Below are positions 23,262 through 33,800 of a stretch of DNA of 64,000 nt, piece by piece. The notes under the pieces are model-generated. The model searched no databases. It worked only from the letters and a program-made list of their open reading frames with translations, and was not told the DNA's origin. The position numbers were made by a program, and so were the translations under genes. Position 1 is the first letter of the stretch. Each line of letters begins with the position of its first letter. Source of the DNA: Zygaena filipendulae (lineage: Eukaryota > Arthropoda > Insecta > Lepidoptera > Zygaenidae); NCBI GenBank assembly GCA_907165275.2, contig OU015651.1, forward strand, positions 13,662,501 to 13,726,500, in the 5' to 3' direction.

Positions 23262-23498
23262 TATTTTATTAAAAGGAGTCCCTTTAGGCAAGGTTCCGAA
23301 GATACTGGCAGCATTCCCCCTCTGAATAGCTAGACTAATTCTTTGTCCGAGGTAGCTGCCAGCTCTTCGGTCTCCTGTGATGTCGACTAACCTTTTTGCT
23401 ATTTCCTTAAAAAGCCTTATAGCGCTAGGACCCCACGGACCAAGGGTCTCGACACCGAATGGGACAAAATCATATTCAGAGTCTAGACCACATATGTA
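23262..23498 (-). pseudogene. C-terminal fragment of a retroelement-like ORF (ETLGPWGPSA / QRISLAIQRGNA tail)
   Basis: Minus-strand translation from 23498 is open for about 79 codons. It reads VPFGVETLGPWGPSAIRLF, then KRLVDITGDRRAGSYLGQ, then RISLAIQRGNAAS and GTLP. I recognise this tail as a recurring C-terminus of reverse-transcriptase-bearing repeat ORFs in many invertebrates, but cannot name the family. There is no start codon in the conserved part and no upstream RT core. AT-rich sequence with AATAAA follows, as in a 3' UTR. Probably a 5'-truncated copy, though conservation of the frame is notable. Confidence 0.5.
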
Positions 23499-23549
23499 AA
23501 AAAACTTAATTCGAGTTTATTCATGAGAATTGTAATCATAAATTGTACA

Positions 23550-23900
23550 CTAGCGGTTCCACGCGTATTCACCCGCGCTTATTTCGGTATTTTCTCGCTA
23601 ATTTCAGGATAACAAATACCTTTTCTGTGTGTAAAATTTCATGATGATCGATTGAGCAGTTATGGCGTAAAAGCGTAACAAACAAACAAAACAAACTTAT
23701 CTATACTATATATAATAAAAGAGTAGAATCCGCGATTCTGTACATTGAATATTTTTACCTAAAATTGAGAGGGGTGGTAAAAGAAGAGTAACCAAGCCCA
23801 GAAAAAAGTTTTTAAATTTCTTTTCTGTCTGTCTGTCTGTTCGCGATAATCTGCGAATCTACTGAACGGATTATCATGCGGTTTTCTAAGGTAGATTAAG
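23550..23900. repeat. Helitron-like fragment followed by a second lepidopteran repeat
   Basis: 23550-23690 on minus is a decayed Helitron-like copy (ACCCGCGCTTATTTCGG, GGCGTAAAAGCGTAAC). At about 23703 starts a different unit (ATACTATATATAATAAAAGA, then (TCTG)n and ACTGAACGGATTATCATGCG), related in layout to the repeats at 26303 and 63806. Confidence 0.45.
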
Positions 23901-24347
23901 CTTAGCCTGGAGCTACATATAGGCTTTGTTTCATTTAAATCGGATGTCGGGAAAAAAAGTTATTGTATAAAAACTGAATAATATTACTAATAAATTATAA
24001 CTTAATAAATTAATAACGATTTGGTGGTTACTGAAATTGACTGCTACACTAGATGCCGCCTGTTCAATTCCTGCACCAGGTACGTAATTAACATTTACGT
24101 AATTTACGTAATGAACATGTTTCCGAGGCAATCCTTATATTGGTGTGGATTAAACAGCTCATATTATTAAATGAATAAAGTTTGTATGTTTAGATGTTGA
24201 GGTTATTCTCTAGAACTACAGAACCGATTCCAAAAACTGTTTCGCTGGTAGGAAGCTGTATTATCTCTAAGTGGAATTGGATACTTTAGAGTTCTGACTG
24301 AGTCCTTGAATAGGGATGTGGACTAATTTTGAAAATCAAAATTGTAA

Positions 24348-24604
24348 TTAGTCCGTCAGTTAGAAAATAAAAAAACAATAGACACGTATTTTTTGCTTTT
24401 TCAAATAAATTAAAATATGCAGAGATAAAGCGCATTAAAGTGTAGGGGGTCGTGACGTCACTAACCGATAAAACCGCCATACAAACTGTCAGAATAGTGA
24501 CGTCACGCGAAATTTCAACTCAATATATCGCCGATATTTTTTGATTACGTAAAAAAAGAAAAAATACGTGTCCAATATTTTTTAATAATCTACAAGACGG
24601 ACTA
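24348..24604. mobile_element. MITE family F, copy 4
   Basis: TTAGTCCGTC / GACGGACTAA ends. TGACGTCA at 24453-24460 and 24499-24506. Outer flanks GGGATGTGGACTAA and TTAGTCCACATGCCC are also inverted, so the real element is probably wider (about 24310-24630). Confidence 0.7.
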
Positions 24605-25226
24605 AAAAATAAAAATTAGTCCACATGCCCATTCAAAAATTAATATAATACTTTGAAAGTGAAATTTTGTGAATTTATTAATAGTAATTTTTATGTTTGT
24701 TGCTGAATAGAGCATACTAGCACGATACCAAACTTTTTTACCAATCAAAAAATTCATGATGAAAAAATATGTAATAACGAATAAGAGAAATGAGATGAAT
24801 TATACCGTTTTCTTTGCACCTCCCTCCCACAAATGTCGTCGAGTGCAATCTAATTATACGGAAGAAGCCCGCTGGTTCGCGAGCGCGCCTTGTCGTGGAC
24901 TTTGGAAAACTTATTTTGCTATGGATAAGGTAATTCATTTGTGTTTGATCAAACACTTTTATTTTCGAAGTTAAACTTCTTCACGCGAGTTGAGCGTAGA
25001 ATTTTAGTAAGTAAATGAATTGACACGTAAAAGAAATTGGCGCGTTGAAAGTTACTACACATGCTTTTTTGTTTGATTTTTTTTGTGTCTTCAAAATTAT
25101 TAATATCTGGTACAAGAACTGAAAAACTCAGCCTGGTAGATCCATGTTTTTTTTTTTCTATAGTGATCATAACAAAAGTTATGATCAATAAAAATTTCAA
25201 ATTAAATTAATTTCAAATTAATTAAA
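24605..25226. other. Unassigned stretch
   Basis: Overlapping short frames on both strands (24738-25200) have no domain and mutually exclude each other. I call no gene. Confidence 0.5.
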
Positions 25227-25258
25227 GTTTTCAAATTGATAAAAATCAATTTGAAAAC
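25227..25258. repeat. Perfect 14-bp stem hairpin
   Basis: GTTTTCAAATTGAT, loop AAAA, ATCAATTTGAAAAC. It sits in a cluster of TTTCAAATTAA-type repeats from 25190. Too AT-rich to call a terminator or RNA gene. Confidence 0.6.
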
Positions 25259-25540
25259 AATAACGAGTTACATATTATTATATCATGTCAATACAGTTAT
25301 TTGAATTAGAATACCTAAACTATACCAATATTATGTTTTTATAATCCATTAATCCATAAAATAGGGGATAATCTCTTGTTTTACTGATTTGATCCTAAAT
25401 AGAAAGCTATTTAGTGTCCGTGAGTAATTTAATTTTATCTCGATGCATATTTTTCGAGGTAATTTCGAAAGTAGAGTGGGTGAAACAGCGAGGGGCAATA
25501 GCTGAATAGTTTATTCACTTAGTAATTTTGTATATACCTA

Positions 25541-25823
25541 CATTGCGTCGCTGCGCGTGCGAACCCGCGTAAAAGCAATTTGTAAATACCGCGTAAGAGT
25601 AAAACGCGCAAAGTTCAAATGAGGGACTTTGTACAAAATCTAGGAAAACTACGGGTTAATTTACGTTATTTTCCAATAAAGAAAGCTGTAAAGTTTTAAT
25701 CTGTTAAGTTCATTCGATAATAAGAATTGAAATCGCCGAGGTATTAAGTTTTTTCTTTCTCGTGTCAAAAAGCAAATACGCGGTCTTTACAAGTTGCTCT
25801 TACGCGGATTCGCACGCGCAATG
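25541..25823. mobile_element. MITE with GC-rich imperfect termini (283 bp)
   Basis: Left CATTGCGTCGCTGCGCGTGC then GAACCCGCGTAAAAGCAA. Right TTGCTCTTACGCGGATTCGC then ACGCGCAATG. They pair over about 38 bp apart from an insertion of about 6 bp on the left. GCGTAAGAG also recurs inside. Confidence 0.55.
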
Positions 25824-26302
25824 ACGATTGGTTTTTAAAATACAGCAGCATGCCAGTTGACTTAATACTTTAAGAGGAGAAATTTTAATTCTACTCTATT
25901 GACTACTTTACTCTATTCATGTTTGCATAGCTAACAAAATATGCCACATCCAACCAAGCAAACTTCATTCTAACATCAATTCTTTGCCCCGACGCGACGA
26001 TTGCAGTGCGAATAAAAAGTTGCTTTTTTGTAACAAGCTTCAGTTGTTGGTTCAATTTTGAAATCCAATTTAAATATTAATAGTGAAATCTAGCGGAGTG
26101 TTTGAGATTCATTTGATTTTTCTGAAGAAAAGAACTTTAATAGCTTAATGAAGTGCAAATTTAATTTTTGACGGCAAATATTGATATTTCATTTAAATAG
26201 TCTAGATGGAACAGAGGTTAAACGAGTCTTCTGAGTTCGATGACTTGCCTAGATCACACTCCATCATCACCTTTACTTAAGCACTTTAATCTGTACCAAT
26301 CT

Positions 26303-26806
26303 ATATCTATATTACTTATAATAAAACTGTAGAGAAGTCAATTCTGTACATTAAATATATAATCAAAATTAATATTGGAGGATGAATGGTGATCGATACT
26401 GATGCCAAAAATGCAATCAGTAAATTTTTTATCTGTCTGTCTGTCTGTCTGTCTGTATGTGCACGCATGGATCAAAAACTACTGAAGAGATTTTAACCAA
26501 ACTTGGTACGATTGTAGTCCATACTCCTGGGCAGGTTATAGGCTATATAACATAACGCTAAGACATATAGGAGCTGAACAATTACGATAAATTTGAAGCA
26601 AGTCGGATGAAAATGCGCTTTCGAGCTTTTATCCTCGCGTACGTTTTACTCAATCACGCAAAAACGGCTGAACGGATTTGGATGAAATTTGGCATGCACG
26701 TTGTCAGGGGGTCAGGGGTACAGAGAAGGACATAGGGTACTTTTTATCCCGGAATTCCGACGGGAACTCCGAAATTACCGCGGATGAAACTGCGGGGCAC
26801 AGCTAG
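26303..26806 (+). repeat. Long Helitron-like element, probably full length (about 504 bp)
   Basis: Starts TCTATATCTATATTACTTAT, then GGAGGATGAATGGTGATCGA and (TCTG)n. It joins at about 26640 to the usual 3' module, ending GCGGATGAAACTGCGG, GGCACAG and CTAG 26803-26806. The same 5' portion reappears at 63806-64000, cut by the window edge. This copy shows that the two repeat types are 5' and 3' parts of one longer element, or a chimera. Confidence 0.55.
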
Positions 26807-27357
26807 TATAAAATATACTCAAAGAAGTTTCAACCCAAAAATTAATTGAGATGAACTAAAGTACATGACTGCTCTATAGATAAGAACTGGTATGGTAGAT
26901 AGCTATATCTTTTAAGTAGAATTAATTTTTACCGATTTCTAATGAAGAAATTAATTAATGAAGAAAACGGCAAGCTCCCTGCATAGTATTAAAATATAAT
27001 AATAGGTATCGGCAGGTTTGTTTTGTGCATCATCGTCGAGATTTCAAAAGCTCATGATTGTTATTTAAAGACTTCCTGAAAATTAATTTCCTACGGAACC
27101 TTACACTGCCTTCGAGAGGAAGTTAATTAATATTAAAATTGTTATTAAGTAGCAAAATATAACAAAAACAAAAAGTTGTAAACCTATTTATTACTTTTTT
27201 TTTTACTTTTAGTTTTATTTATCAATGAAATGCCATCAAAAATGTTCGTACGTAAATTCAAGTTAATTATAGGTAGTTTAAATTTTCTATAGATTTTTCA
27301 AACGAATGAATCGATTTTACTAATTTATGTCTTTTTTTTACTTAAAAACTACTGGTG
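26807..27357. other. AT-rich stretch
   Basis: No gene or repeat boundary that I can support. Confidence 0.5.
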
Positions 27358-27893
27358 CCTTAGTTAGAACGCGTTTTCCCTAGTTATAATTAGTTTTTAC
27401 TGAACGCCTTTGCTACAACTAAAACTAACTAATGTTCAAAATTTAATATCAGAAAAAACAAGTTTTTCTGAAGCGAGTCAGTTACAATTGTTATTATTGG
27501 CCAAATTATAAAAAGAATGTCGGGTTGCTCTACGCCCTGCCTATGGCCATTTTAGTGTGGTGAATTCTAGTTTCAATTAAATATTTTTAGTTTTAACACA
27601 GGAATTCAGTAAAAACTAGTTTTAAATAGGGAAAATGTGTATATAATTATGAATGTAATGTATGTATGTATGTATGTGTCTGTGTATGTATGTATGTATG
27701 TGGGTATCTATAATATCTATGTGAGTTTTTATCTAAATATATATCGTAAATGCACCGCCAAGTGAGCTCTCTGTACTACCTGAAGGTTGACTGGCAGAGA
27801 ATGCCACTGTGGCATTAAGTCCGCCTTTTGTACCATGATGTGCATAAAGTTTAAATAAATAAATAAATAAAATGCGTTCTAACTAAAAACGGG
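27358..27893. mobile_element. MITE K split by a non-LTR retrotransposon tail
   Basis: Left terminus TTAGTTAGAACGCGTTTTCC. The right terminus is in two pieces: AACTAGTTTTAAATAGGGAAAATG before, and AAATGCGTTCTAACTAA after, the block at 27650-27872. The pieces together mirror the left end over about 60 bp, including CAGTAAAAAC / GTTTTTACTG. Confidence 0.6.
27650..27872 (+). repeat. Non-LTR retrotransposon 3' end with (AAAT)n tail
   Basis: (TATG)n, then CGCCAAGTGAGCTCTCTGTA, GGTTGACTGGCAGAGAATGC, GGCATTAAGTCCGCCTTTTG, ending in (TAAA)n. A mirror-image copy lies at 40158-40400. I recognise the GCATTAAGTCCGCC block as a common lepidopteran LINE tail. Confidence 0.55.
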
Positions 27894-28818
27894 TTTTGAC
27901 ATAGAGATTTTATTTTATTCCGAATTCAGTTTTTTATTTCTTATGTATCAAAGGTTAAAAAAAATTGTCGTCAAACTGACGCTGATGAAAAAAAGGTCAA
28001 ATCTTAATATCACATCTAAATGGTTTAAAGAGGTTTAAATGAGTTAGAAAACGAATACAATTTTAACTGGTTTTTATAGATAGTAATTTCCCGGGCACTT
28101 TTGAGGTTTACAACGTAGATTTCTTGGTAGAGACCCGCTCTTAAACTAACACGGCAACTGCTTCGTCAAAATCATACGTGACACAGCATAACTAGACGTT
28201 AAGTAAGCGTGCACTTAACGGTGTTAAGTTGTAGATGCATACTTAACTGTTCCGCCGCTTCGTAACTGTAATTACTTGCGCTGAGCCCTTACTGTAATAT
28301 CTTATAGTTTTTTCACGTTTAGTGCAAAAAAAGCTTATATCAAATTCATATCAGATGTTAATCAAAGTAAGAATCGAGCGAGGTTTGAAGCTCTCAGGCA
28401 TTACATGGAGATTTGAGGTATTATTATAAGCTAAACCGTTAATTTTATTCGAATTAATTATAGAATCAAATTACAAATTGGAATTAAAATACATATAAAT
28501 GTGTTCCTCAAAATGAACAATTATTGATGGTATTCCGCTTAATATTGTCTTGATGGATAAAATTGTACTGAAAAAATATATTTTAAACTAGAATTTTATT
28601 TCAGTAATGATTTACATAGAGAGTTTGTGTAGATTTAGAAGCGTCATTAGTGGTTCAATAAAAATTAATACAATCTACGCAATTGTTAAACTCATGTTAT
28701 GGGTGCAACTCAGGTTATACTACGGTACCATATTATCTCATACTATAGTTATTGTGATAAAGCAACTGTGCAATAATTATGCAAGTTACTTACATTGAAG
28801 TGTCTTCAGCTGACTAAT
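27894..28818. other. Unassigned AT-rich stretch
   Basis: Holds a 63-codon plus frame (28607-28798) with hydrophobic segments and no recognised motif. Not called. Confidence 0.5.
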
Positions 28819-28950
28819 GCTCCATTGGTAACTGTTCATTGATAAAGGAACCAGCATTGTTATTGCAGACAGTCCCATCATTGGCAAGTGCCTCTTGTAA
28901 GTCCCTCTCCAGAGTATTCAGGTGCATAGTCATTCCGTCGTGTATACATC
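28819..28950 (-). CDS. Possible C-terminal coding fragment, unknown protein
   Basis: Minus-strand frame from about 28950 to TAG at 28819-28821. It reads MTMHLNTLERDLQEALANDG, then TVCNNNAGSFINEQLPMEH. Composition (acidic, few low-complexity residues) is more protein-like than the surrounding frames. It runs open into the left edge of MITE B at 28955, and the sequence beyond the MITE's right edge (36750 onward) also continues open in the same phase. No domain recognised. It could be the tail of a host gene or of another transposon, or a chance frame of about 50 codons. Confidence 0.25.
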
Positions 28951-29198
28951 TATACAACGTGTTAATGAATTAACTGAAAACCTGATACACCTCATTTAAA
29001 AAAATAAACAATAATATGATTAAAATATAGTATATGTCGAAAAAATTTATACTTTAAAAGTTATTCAACATTAGTTTGGAGGTGACCTATCTACGAAATT
29101 CCAAGCGCTACGCCCGCGCCTACCGGTTCGAACTTTTTTGCTGCGGGCGGCGTACGTGCCATATATTTAGACATGGGCTAGAAAATAATGAAAAAATA

Positions 29199-29203
29199 TA
29201 ACC
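29199..29203. repeat. Target-site duplication TAACC (left) of the BEL element
   Basis: TAACC here and at 36659-36663. The uninterrupted MITE copy at 5629-5975 has a single TTAACCTGTATT at the matching place. Confidence 0.85.
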
Positions 29204-29667
29204 TGTTACGGACAGCCAGCCGATTTGGGCGAGGATGTGCGTGACGGGCGCCGTAGTATAAGATTTAGAATAAGACTTAGATATAGATTATAGACATTAA
29301 GTGATTAGTAATTATTATAGGAATAAACAAAACTCGACCTTGGGGCCCGCCCGCTAGTAGAAAGACACATGCCATCTCGTTCACTCACTCTAGCTAAGCT
29401 TGTTAGAAAGAGTGAGGTGATAAAGAAGGGGATGGCATGGTTGCCGGTGGGAGATTACGTATACCTACCTGCTTGTCTATAAATAGTTGAACATTCGGTT
29501 CACTCGTCCATTTTGCCATTCGCGCGGCGGCGGGCCACAAGGGAGCAGGAAGTCAAGACCAGTGCAGTGTTATTATTTCCAACTCCCCACGTTCTAACCT
29601 CAAAGTTAACCTATTAATACAGTCCACAACAATCGTAGTCAGGGAAAAGGCGAAAGTGTCGCCTACA
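29204..29667 (+). repeat. BEL 5' LTR (464 bp)
   Basis: Begins TGTTACGGACAGCC and ends GTGTCGCCTACA. By eye it is identical to the 3' LTR over all 464 bases. It contains an imperfect stem at 29369-29439 (CATGCCATC...CACTCACTCT against AGAGTGAGG...GATGGCATG) upstream of the TATA box. Confidence 0.92.
29478..29505 (+). promoter_or_regulatory. Predicted BEL LTR core promoter
   Basis: TATAAATAG at 29478-29486, and an initiator-like TTCACTC with A at 29502, about 24 bp downstream. Spacing is slightly short for an insect TATA-initiator pair but plausible. The same site occurs in the 3' LTR. Confidence 0.5.
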
Positions 29668-29671
29668 GTCT

Positions 29672-29689
29672 TGGTCCATACGAGCCGAA
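29672..29689 (+). promoter_or_regulatory. Primer binding site, tRNA-Tyr-like
   Basis: TGGTCCATACGAGCCGAA starts 4 nt after the LTR. Its complement resembles the 3' end of insect tRNA-Tyr as I remember it (CCGGCTCGAAGGACCA), apart from a small indel. The TGG start and position are what a primer site needs; the tRNA identity is inferred. Confidence 0.5.
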
Positions 29690-29721
29690 TCGAACTACAG
29701 CCGCAATCGCCCGCCGCCGCC

Positions 29722-30280
29722 GCCGCAATTGCTCGCCGTCACCGCATTGAAGAAGAAGCCACGTGACCGCGCTGCCGCCGCAATTACTCGCCGTCACCGC
29801 ATTGAAGAAGAAGCCACGTGACCGCGCTACCGCCGCAATTACTCGCCGTCACCGCATTGAAGAAGAAGCCACGTGACCGCGCTGCCGCCGCAATTACTCG
29901 CCGTCACCGCATTGAAGAAGAAGCCACGTGACCGCGCCGCCACCGCAATTGCTCGCCGTCACCGCATTGAAGAAGAAGCCACGTGACCGCGCCGCCGCCG
30001 CAATTGCTCGCCGTCACCGCATTGAAGAAGAAGCCACGTGACCGCGCCGCCGCCGCAATTTCTCGCCGTCACCGCATTGAAGAAGAAGCCACGTGACCGC
30101 GCCGCCGCCGCAATTGCTCGCCGTCACCGCATTGAAGATGAAGCCACGTGACCGCGCCGCCGCCACAATTGCTCGCCGTCACCGCATTGAAGAAGAAGCC
30201 ACGTGACCGCGCCGCCGCCGCAATTGCTCGCCGTCACCGCATTGAAGAAGAAGCCACGTGACCGCGCCGCCGCCGCAATC
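29722..30280 (+). repeat. Ten-copy 55-bp tandem array in the BEL leader
   Basis: Unit anchor ATTGAAGAAGAAGCCACGTG recurs at 29746, 29801, 29856, 29911, 29966, 30021, 30076, 30131, 30186 and 30241: exactly 55 bp each time. Between anchors lie CCGCCGCCGCAATTGCTCGC-type segments. Every copy keeps CCACGTGACC, a palindromic E-box core, while other positions vary (TTGCTC/TTACTC/TTTCTC, AAGAAG/AAGATG). 55 is not a multiple of 3, so coding is unlikely to drive conservation. Confidence 0.9.
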
Positions 30281-30780
30281 GACGTACCGCCGCACCTCTC
30301 CGCTTGGTGCCGCCGTGCTGTGTAATCCACGTGGTCGTGCCGCATAACCTAAGCGACCACACTCGGTTGGTCGCCGCCGCACCGCCGCACCTCCTTCGCT
30401 TGGTGCCGCCACGCTGCATAACCTACAGGACCACGCTCGCCGAGTCGCCACCGTGCCGCCGCACCTCATACGCCTTGGTGCCGCCGCTCCGTGCTACTCA
30501 CGTGGTCAAGCCGTATAACCTAAGCGACCACACTCGGTTGGTTGCCGCCGCGCCGCCGCACCTCCTTCGCTTGGTGCCGCCACGCTGCATAACCTACGGG
30601 ACCACGCTCGCCGAGTCGCCACCGTGCCGCCGCATCCCATACGCCTCGGTGCCGCCGCGCCGTGCTACTCAAGTGGTCAAGCCGTATAACCTAAGCGACC
30701 GCACTCGGTTGGTCGCCGTCGCGCCGCCGCACCTCCTTCGCTTGGTGCCGCCACGCCGCATAACCTACGCGACAGCACAC
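30281..30780 (+). repeat. Three-copy 171-bp tandem array in the BEL leader
   Basis: CCTAAGCGACC recurs with a 171-bp period (AAGCGACC at 30351, 30522 and 30693). CACGTGGTC is present in copies 1 and 2 and decays to CAAGTGGTC in copy 3. 171 is 3 x 57, so a frame at 30304-30837 (177 codons, Pro/Arg/Leu-rich, three 57-residue repeats) stays open through it and ends just before the gag start. It could be an upstream ORF or a by-product of the period. Confidence 0.8.
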
Positions 30781-30883
30781 GGTCGCTCGTTGCCGCGCCG
30801 TCATTGGACATCCAGTCACGTTGAGGAACTCGCGTAGCTGCTTCGCCGTTGCGACCCATATCACTGCATAACAGCTGCCTACG

Positions 30884-33800
30884 ATGGTTGTCACAAGAAG
30901 CCAGGGTGAAGCCGCTACAACGCGGGCTGAGAAAAAGGGCACCAGAAACTCTACACGTCACCGGTCGTATGAAGAACTTTCTGCCGCTGCTTCGGTGTCA
31001 ACCAGAGAACGAGAGTTACACCGAGCCGGCAATGGCACCTCTGCCGATCGTGAAGCTCCGCCCGTGGATACAGCTACAACAACTGTAGCCGATGTACCAC
31101 CACAACAAGTCACCGCGTCTGCCACCGAGTCAGACCAACAGATTATACAAGCTACGGAGGTGAGCGCCGCTAATGATCGACCCGCTGCGGTAAACACAAA
31201 CCGCACGTTTGCAAATATCGAACACCGCCCAACGTCGCCGTCTAGATCTCAGATGACAGCGAGCAGTGTGCAGTCACGCATAAGAGAGGCGAAGAGGGCT
31301 GCCCGAGAAAAACTCGCGAGGCGTCAGTTGGAGTTACGGTTGCAAATGGAGACGGAGCTCATGCAAGCTAATCTGGCCGACGAGATAGAACAGATCAGGA
31401 GCATAGGCAGTCAACTCAGTGAAGATCCGCAAGACAGAGTTGATGACTGGTTGCGCAACTCGATGACGGTGGAAGAGCCCATAGCAGAACCTGCCCGTAA
31501 CAACCGAACAAGTAGCAACGAACCGCTCGCTCGACGGGGGGAGGAACGGCCAGAATACGAAGTGCCACAGGAACAAGAAACAGGAGAGGAATCGGGCGGC
31601 CATAAGCATGATCGCGTCTCGCTGAGTGTTCCACTAAGTCCTCCCCCTCACCGGAGCATGAAAATACCATCATCCCGCCGAGTAAACGACTACGAGGTTA
31701 CTCGACGGGACAGAAGTCCAAGCCCGTGGACTCTAGACAGGAGAATAGAGAAACTCACCACGGTAATGGAAGCAATAGCGAAGCCATGGGAGCAACCAAG
31801 AGGGGAGCTCAGGAGACCACTGCGCCAGGCTGTTGAATTGCCGATATTCACGGGAGCCAAAGGAGAATGGCTCCCATTTAAAGCGGCGTACGCAAACTCC
31901 ACTAAACTATATATGATCCCACCGCTTGAAAACCTCGCACGGCTACAAACATGCGTGCGGGGTGAAGCTCGGGGAGTGGTGGCAGCATTGCTCTACACCG
32001 CTCAAGATCCAGACCAGATTATGAACACGCTGGGTCAGAAATACGGAAGCCCAGACACTATTATTCGGGGGGCCCTCGAGGATCTAAGAAAACTAGCGCC
32101 CCCGGGACCAACAGCGGAGGACCAGAACAGCTTCGCTATCCGGGTGCAGGGAATAGTGGCCATTATAGAAAGCGCTGATCCGGAATACTTGAGAAACAAC
32201 ACACTGGTTCCGGAAATCACTGAAAAGCTGCCATTCTCGACGATCCGCCGATGGTGTGACTACGCAGACCGACACCGGGACGACGGTGTTGCGGAGGTAG
32301 TGTTAATGGCACGTTTCCTGAGTGAGGAAGCAACCACGGCCCAGAAGTACCATCGTCAGGTATATAAACCAATAGGGCGACGAGATGCAGCACTTCCTCC
32401 GCAGCAGCCCACAGCCGGGAGAAAATTAGCGAACGCAAGATCATCGGATCGAAGACCGGCGGATGGGAAGCCAGCCGCACAAATCTATATGACTACCACA
32501 GAAAACAGACGGCCCTGTCCCTGCTGTGGTGGTAATCATCAGATCCCCAAGTGTCCAAAAATAAAAGCTATGGATTCGGATGCAAGGTGGAAATGGGCAA
32601 AAGAAACCCACGTCTGCTTCAAGTGTCTAGGCTTGAAGCACCAGCGAAGAAGTTGCCCAGCCAAGAGCTGTGGGGTAGAAGAATGCACTCAACCGCACCA
32701 CCCACTGCTACACGTATTCCGCCCAAAGGCACAGACTTCAACTACCGAGGCCAGGCCAGACACGCTGAGGGCACCGAACCATGAGGACGTGCTATCGATA
32801 GCCGTTCCAGAAACAGGTGGTGTTTTGTTGAAAGTGTGTCCGGTCGCAGTGCATGGACCCCAAGGATGGATAGACACGTACGCCCTGCTGGACGAGGGGT
32901 CGACTATCACGCTGATCGACGAAGAGCTCGCTGACAGCATTGGAGCATCTGGCGATGTAGCCCCGTTAAGGATGAACGGAATCCAGGGGACAGCAGAAGA
33001 GCAAGATAGTCGACGTATACGGATCTCCATCAAGGGCAGCGACGACCGGGAAAACACACAGTATAGCATCGTGGCACGCACAGTGAAGGGATTGCAGCTG
33101 CGTCAACAAAACGTTCCATGGCAACAAGTGCGCCACTTCAGGCACCTGAAGGGTATGAAAGAAGCCTGCATACGAGACGCCAAACCACGGCTCCTCATCG
33201 GCACCGACAACTGGCACCTGATGGTGACCAGCGAAGTCAGGGTGGGGAAAACTCATCAACCAGCTGCGGCTAGGACAAAACTAGGCTGGGTGATATATGG
33301 CTGCATCCCACGGTTTGTGTCATCAGGTGAAGATACGGTGTTACATATCAGCACATCGGGCCCACAATGCAGGAGCCCTAGCAACGAACAATTGGACGCG
33401 CTGATACGTGAACATCATCGAATTGACTCACTCGGGATTACGGCGGTGGTAAAAACTTCACCTGCAGACCAGCGAGCAATAGATCTCTTTAACAAGACCG
33501 CGCGACGCCTCGATGATCAATTTGAGGTGGGATTGCCGTGGCGAGAAGAGGATATGCGAATGCCAAGCAACTATGGAGCAGCCTATCGTCGTTTGCTCTC
33601 CATAGAGCGAAAGATGGACAGAGATCCGAAGTACAAGCAGCAGTATACTGCTCAAATACAGAACTTATTGGAGAAAGGTTACGCGGAACCTTGTGAGGAA
33701 GACACGGCCGAACACCCGCGGCGGTGGTTTCTTCCACACTTTGGAGTGAAGAATCCTAACAAGCCCGAAAAGCTACGGCTTGTGTTCGACGCAGCAGCGG

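Noticed and set aside
29322..29327. AATAAA in the BEL LTR as the polyadenylation signal
   Set aside because: It lies upstream of the predicted transcription start, so in the 3' LTR it would end the RNA before the R region. I could not place a better signal.
29722..30280. CRISPR or coding repeat reading of the 55-bp array
   Set aside because: No unique spacers, and the 55-bp period breaks any reading frame. It lies between an LTR and gag.
30124..30961. Several minus-strand Arg/Gly/Cys-rich frames
   Set aside because: They are antisense shadows of the GC-rich BEL leader repeats and gag.
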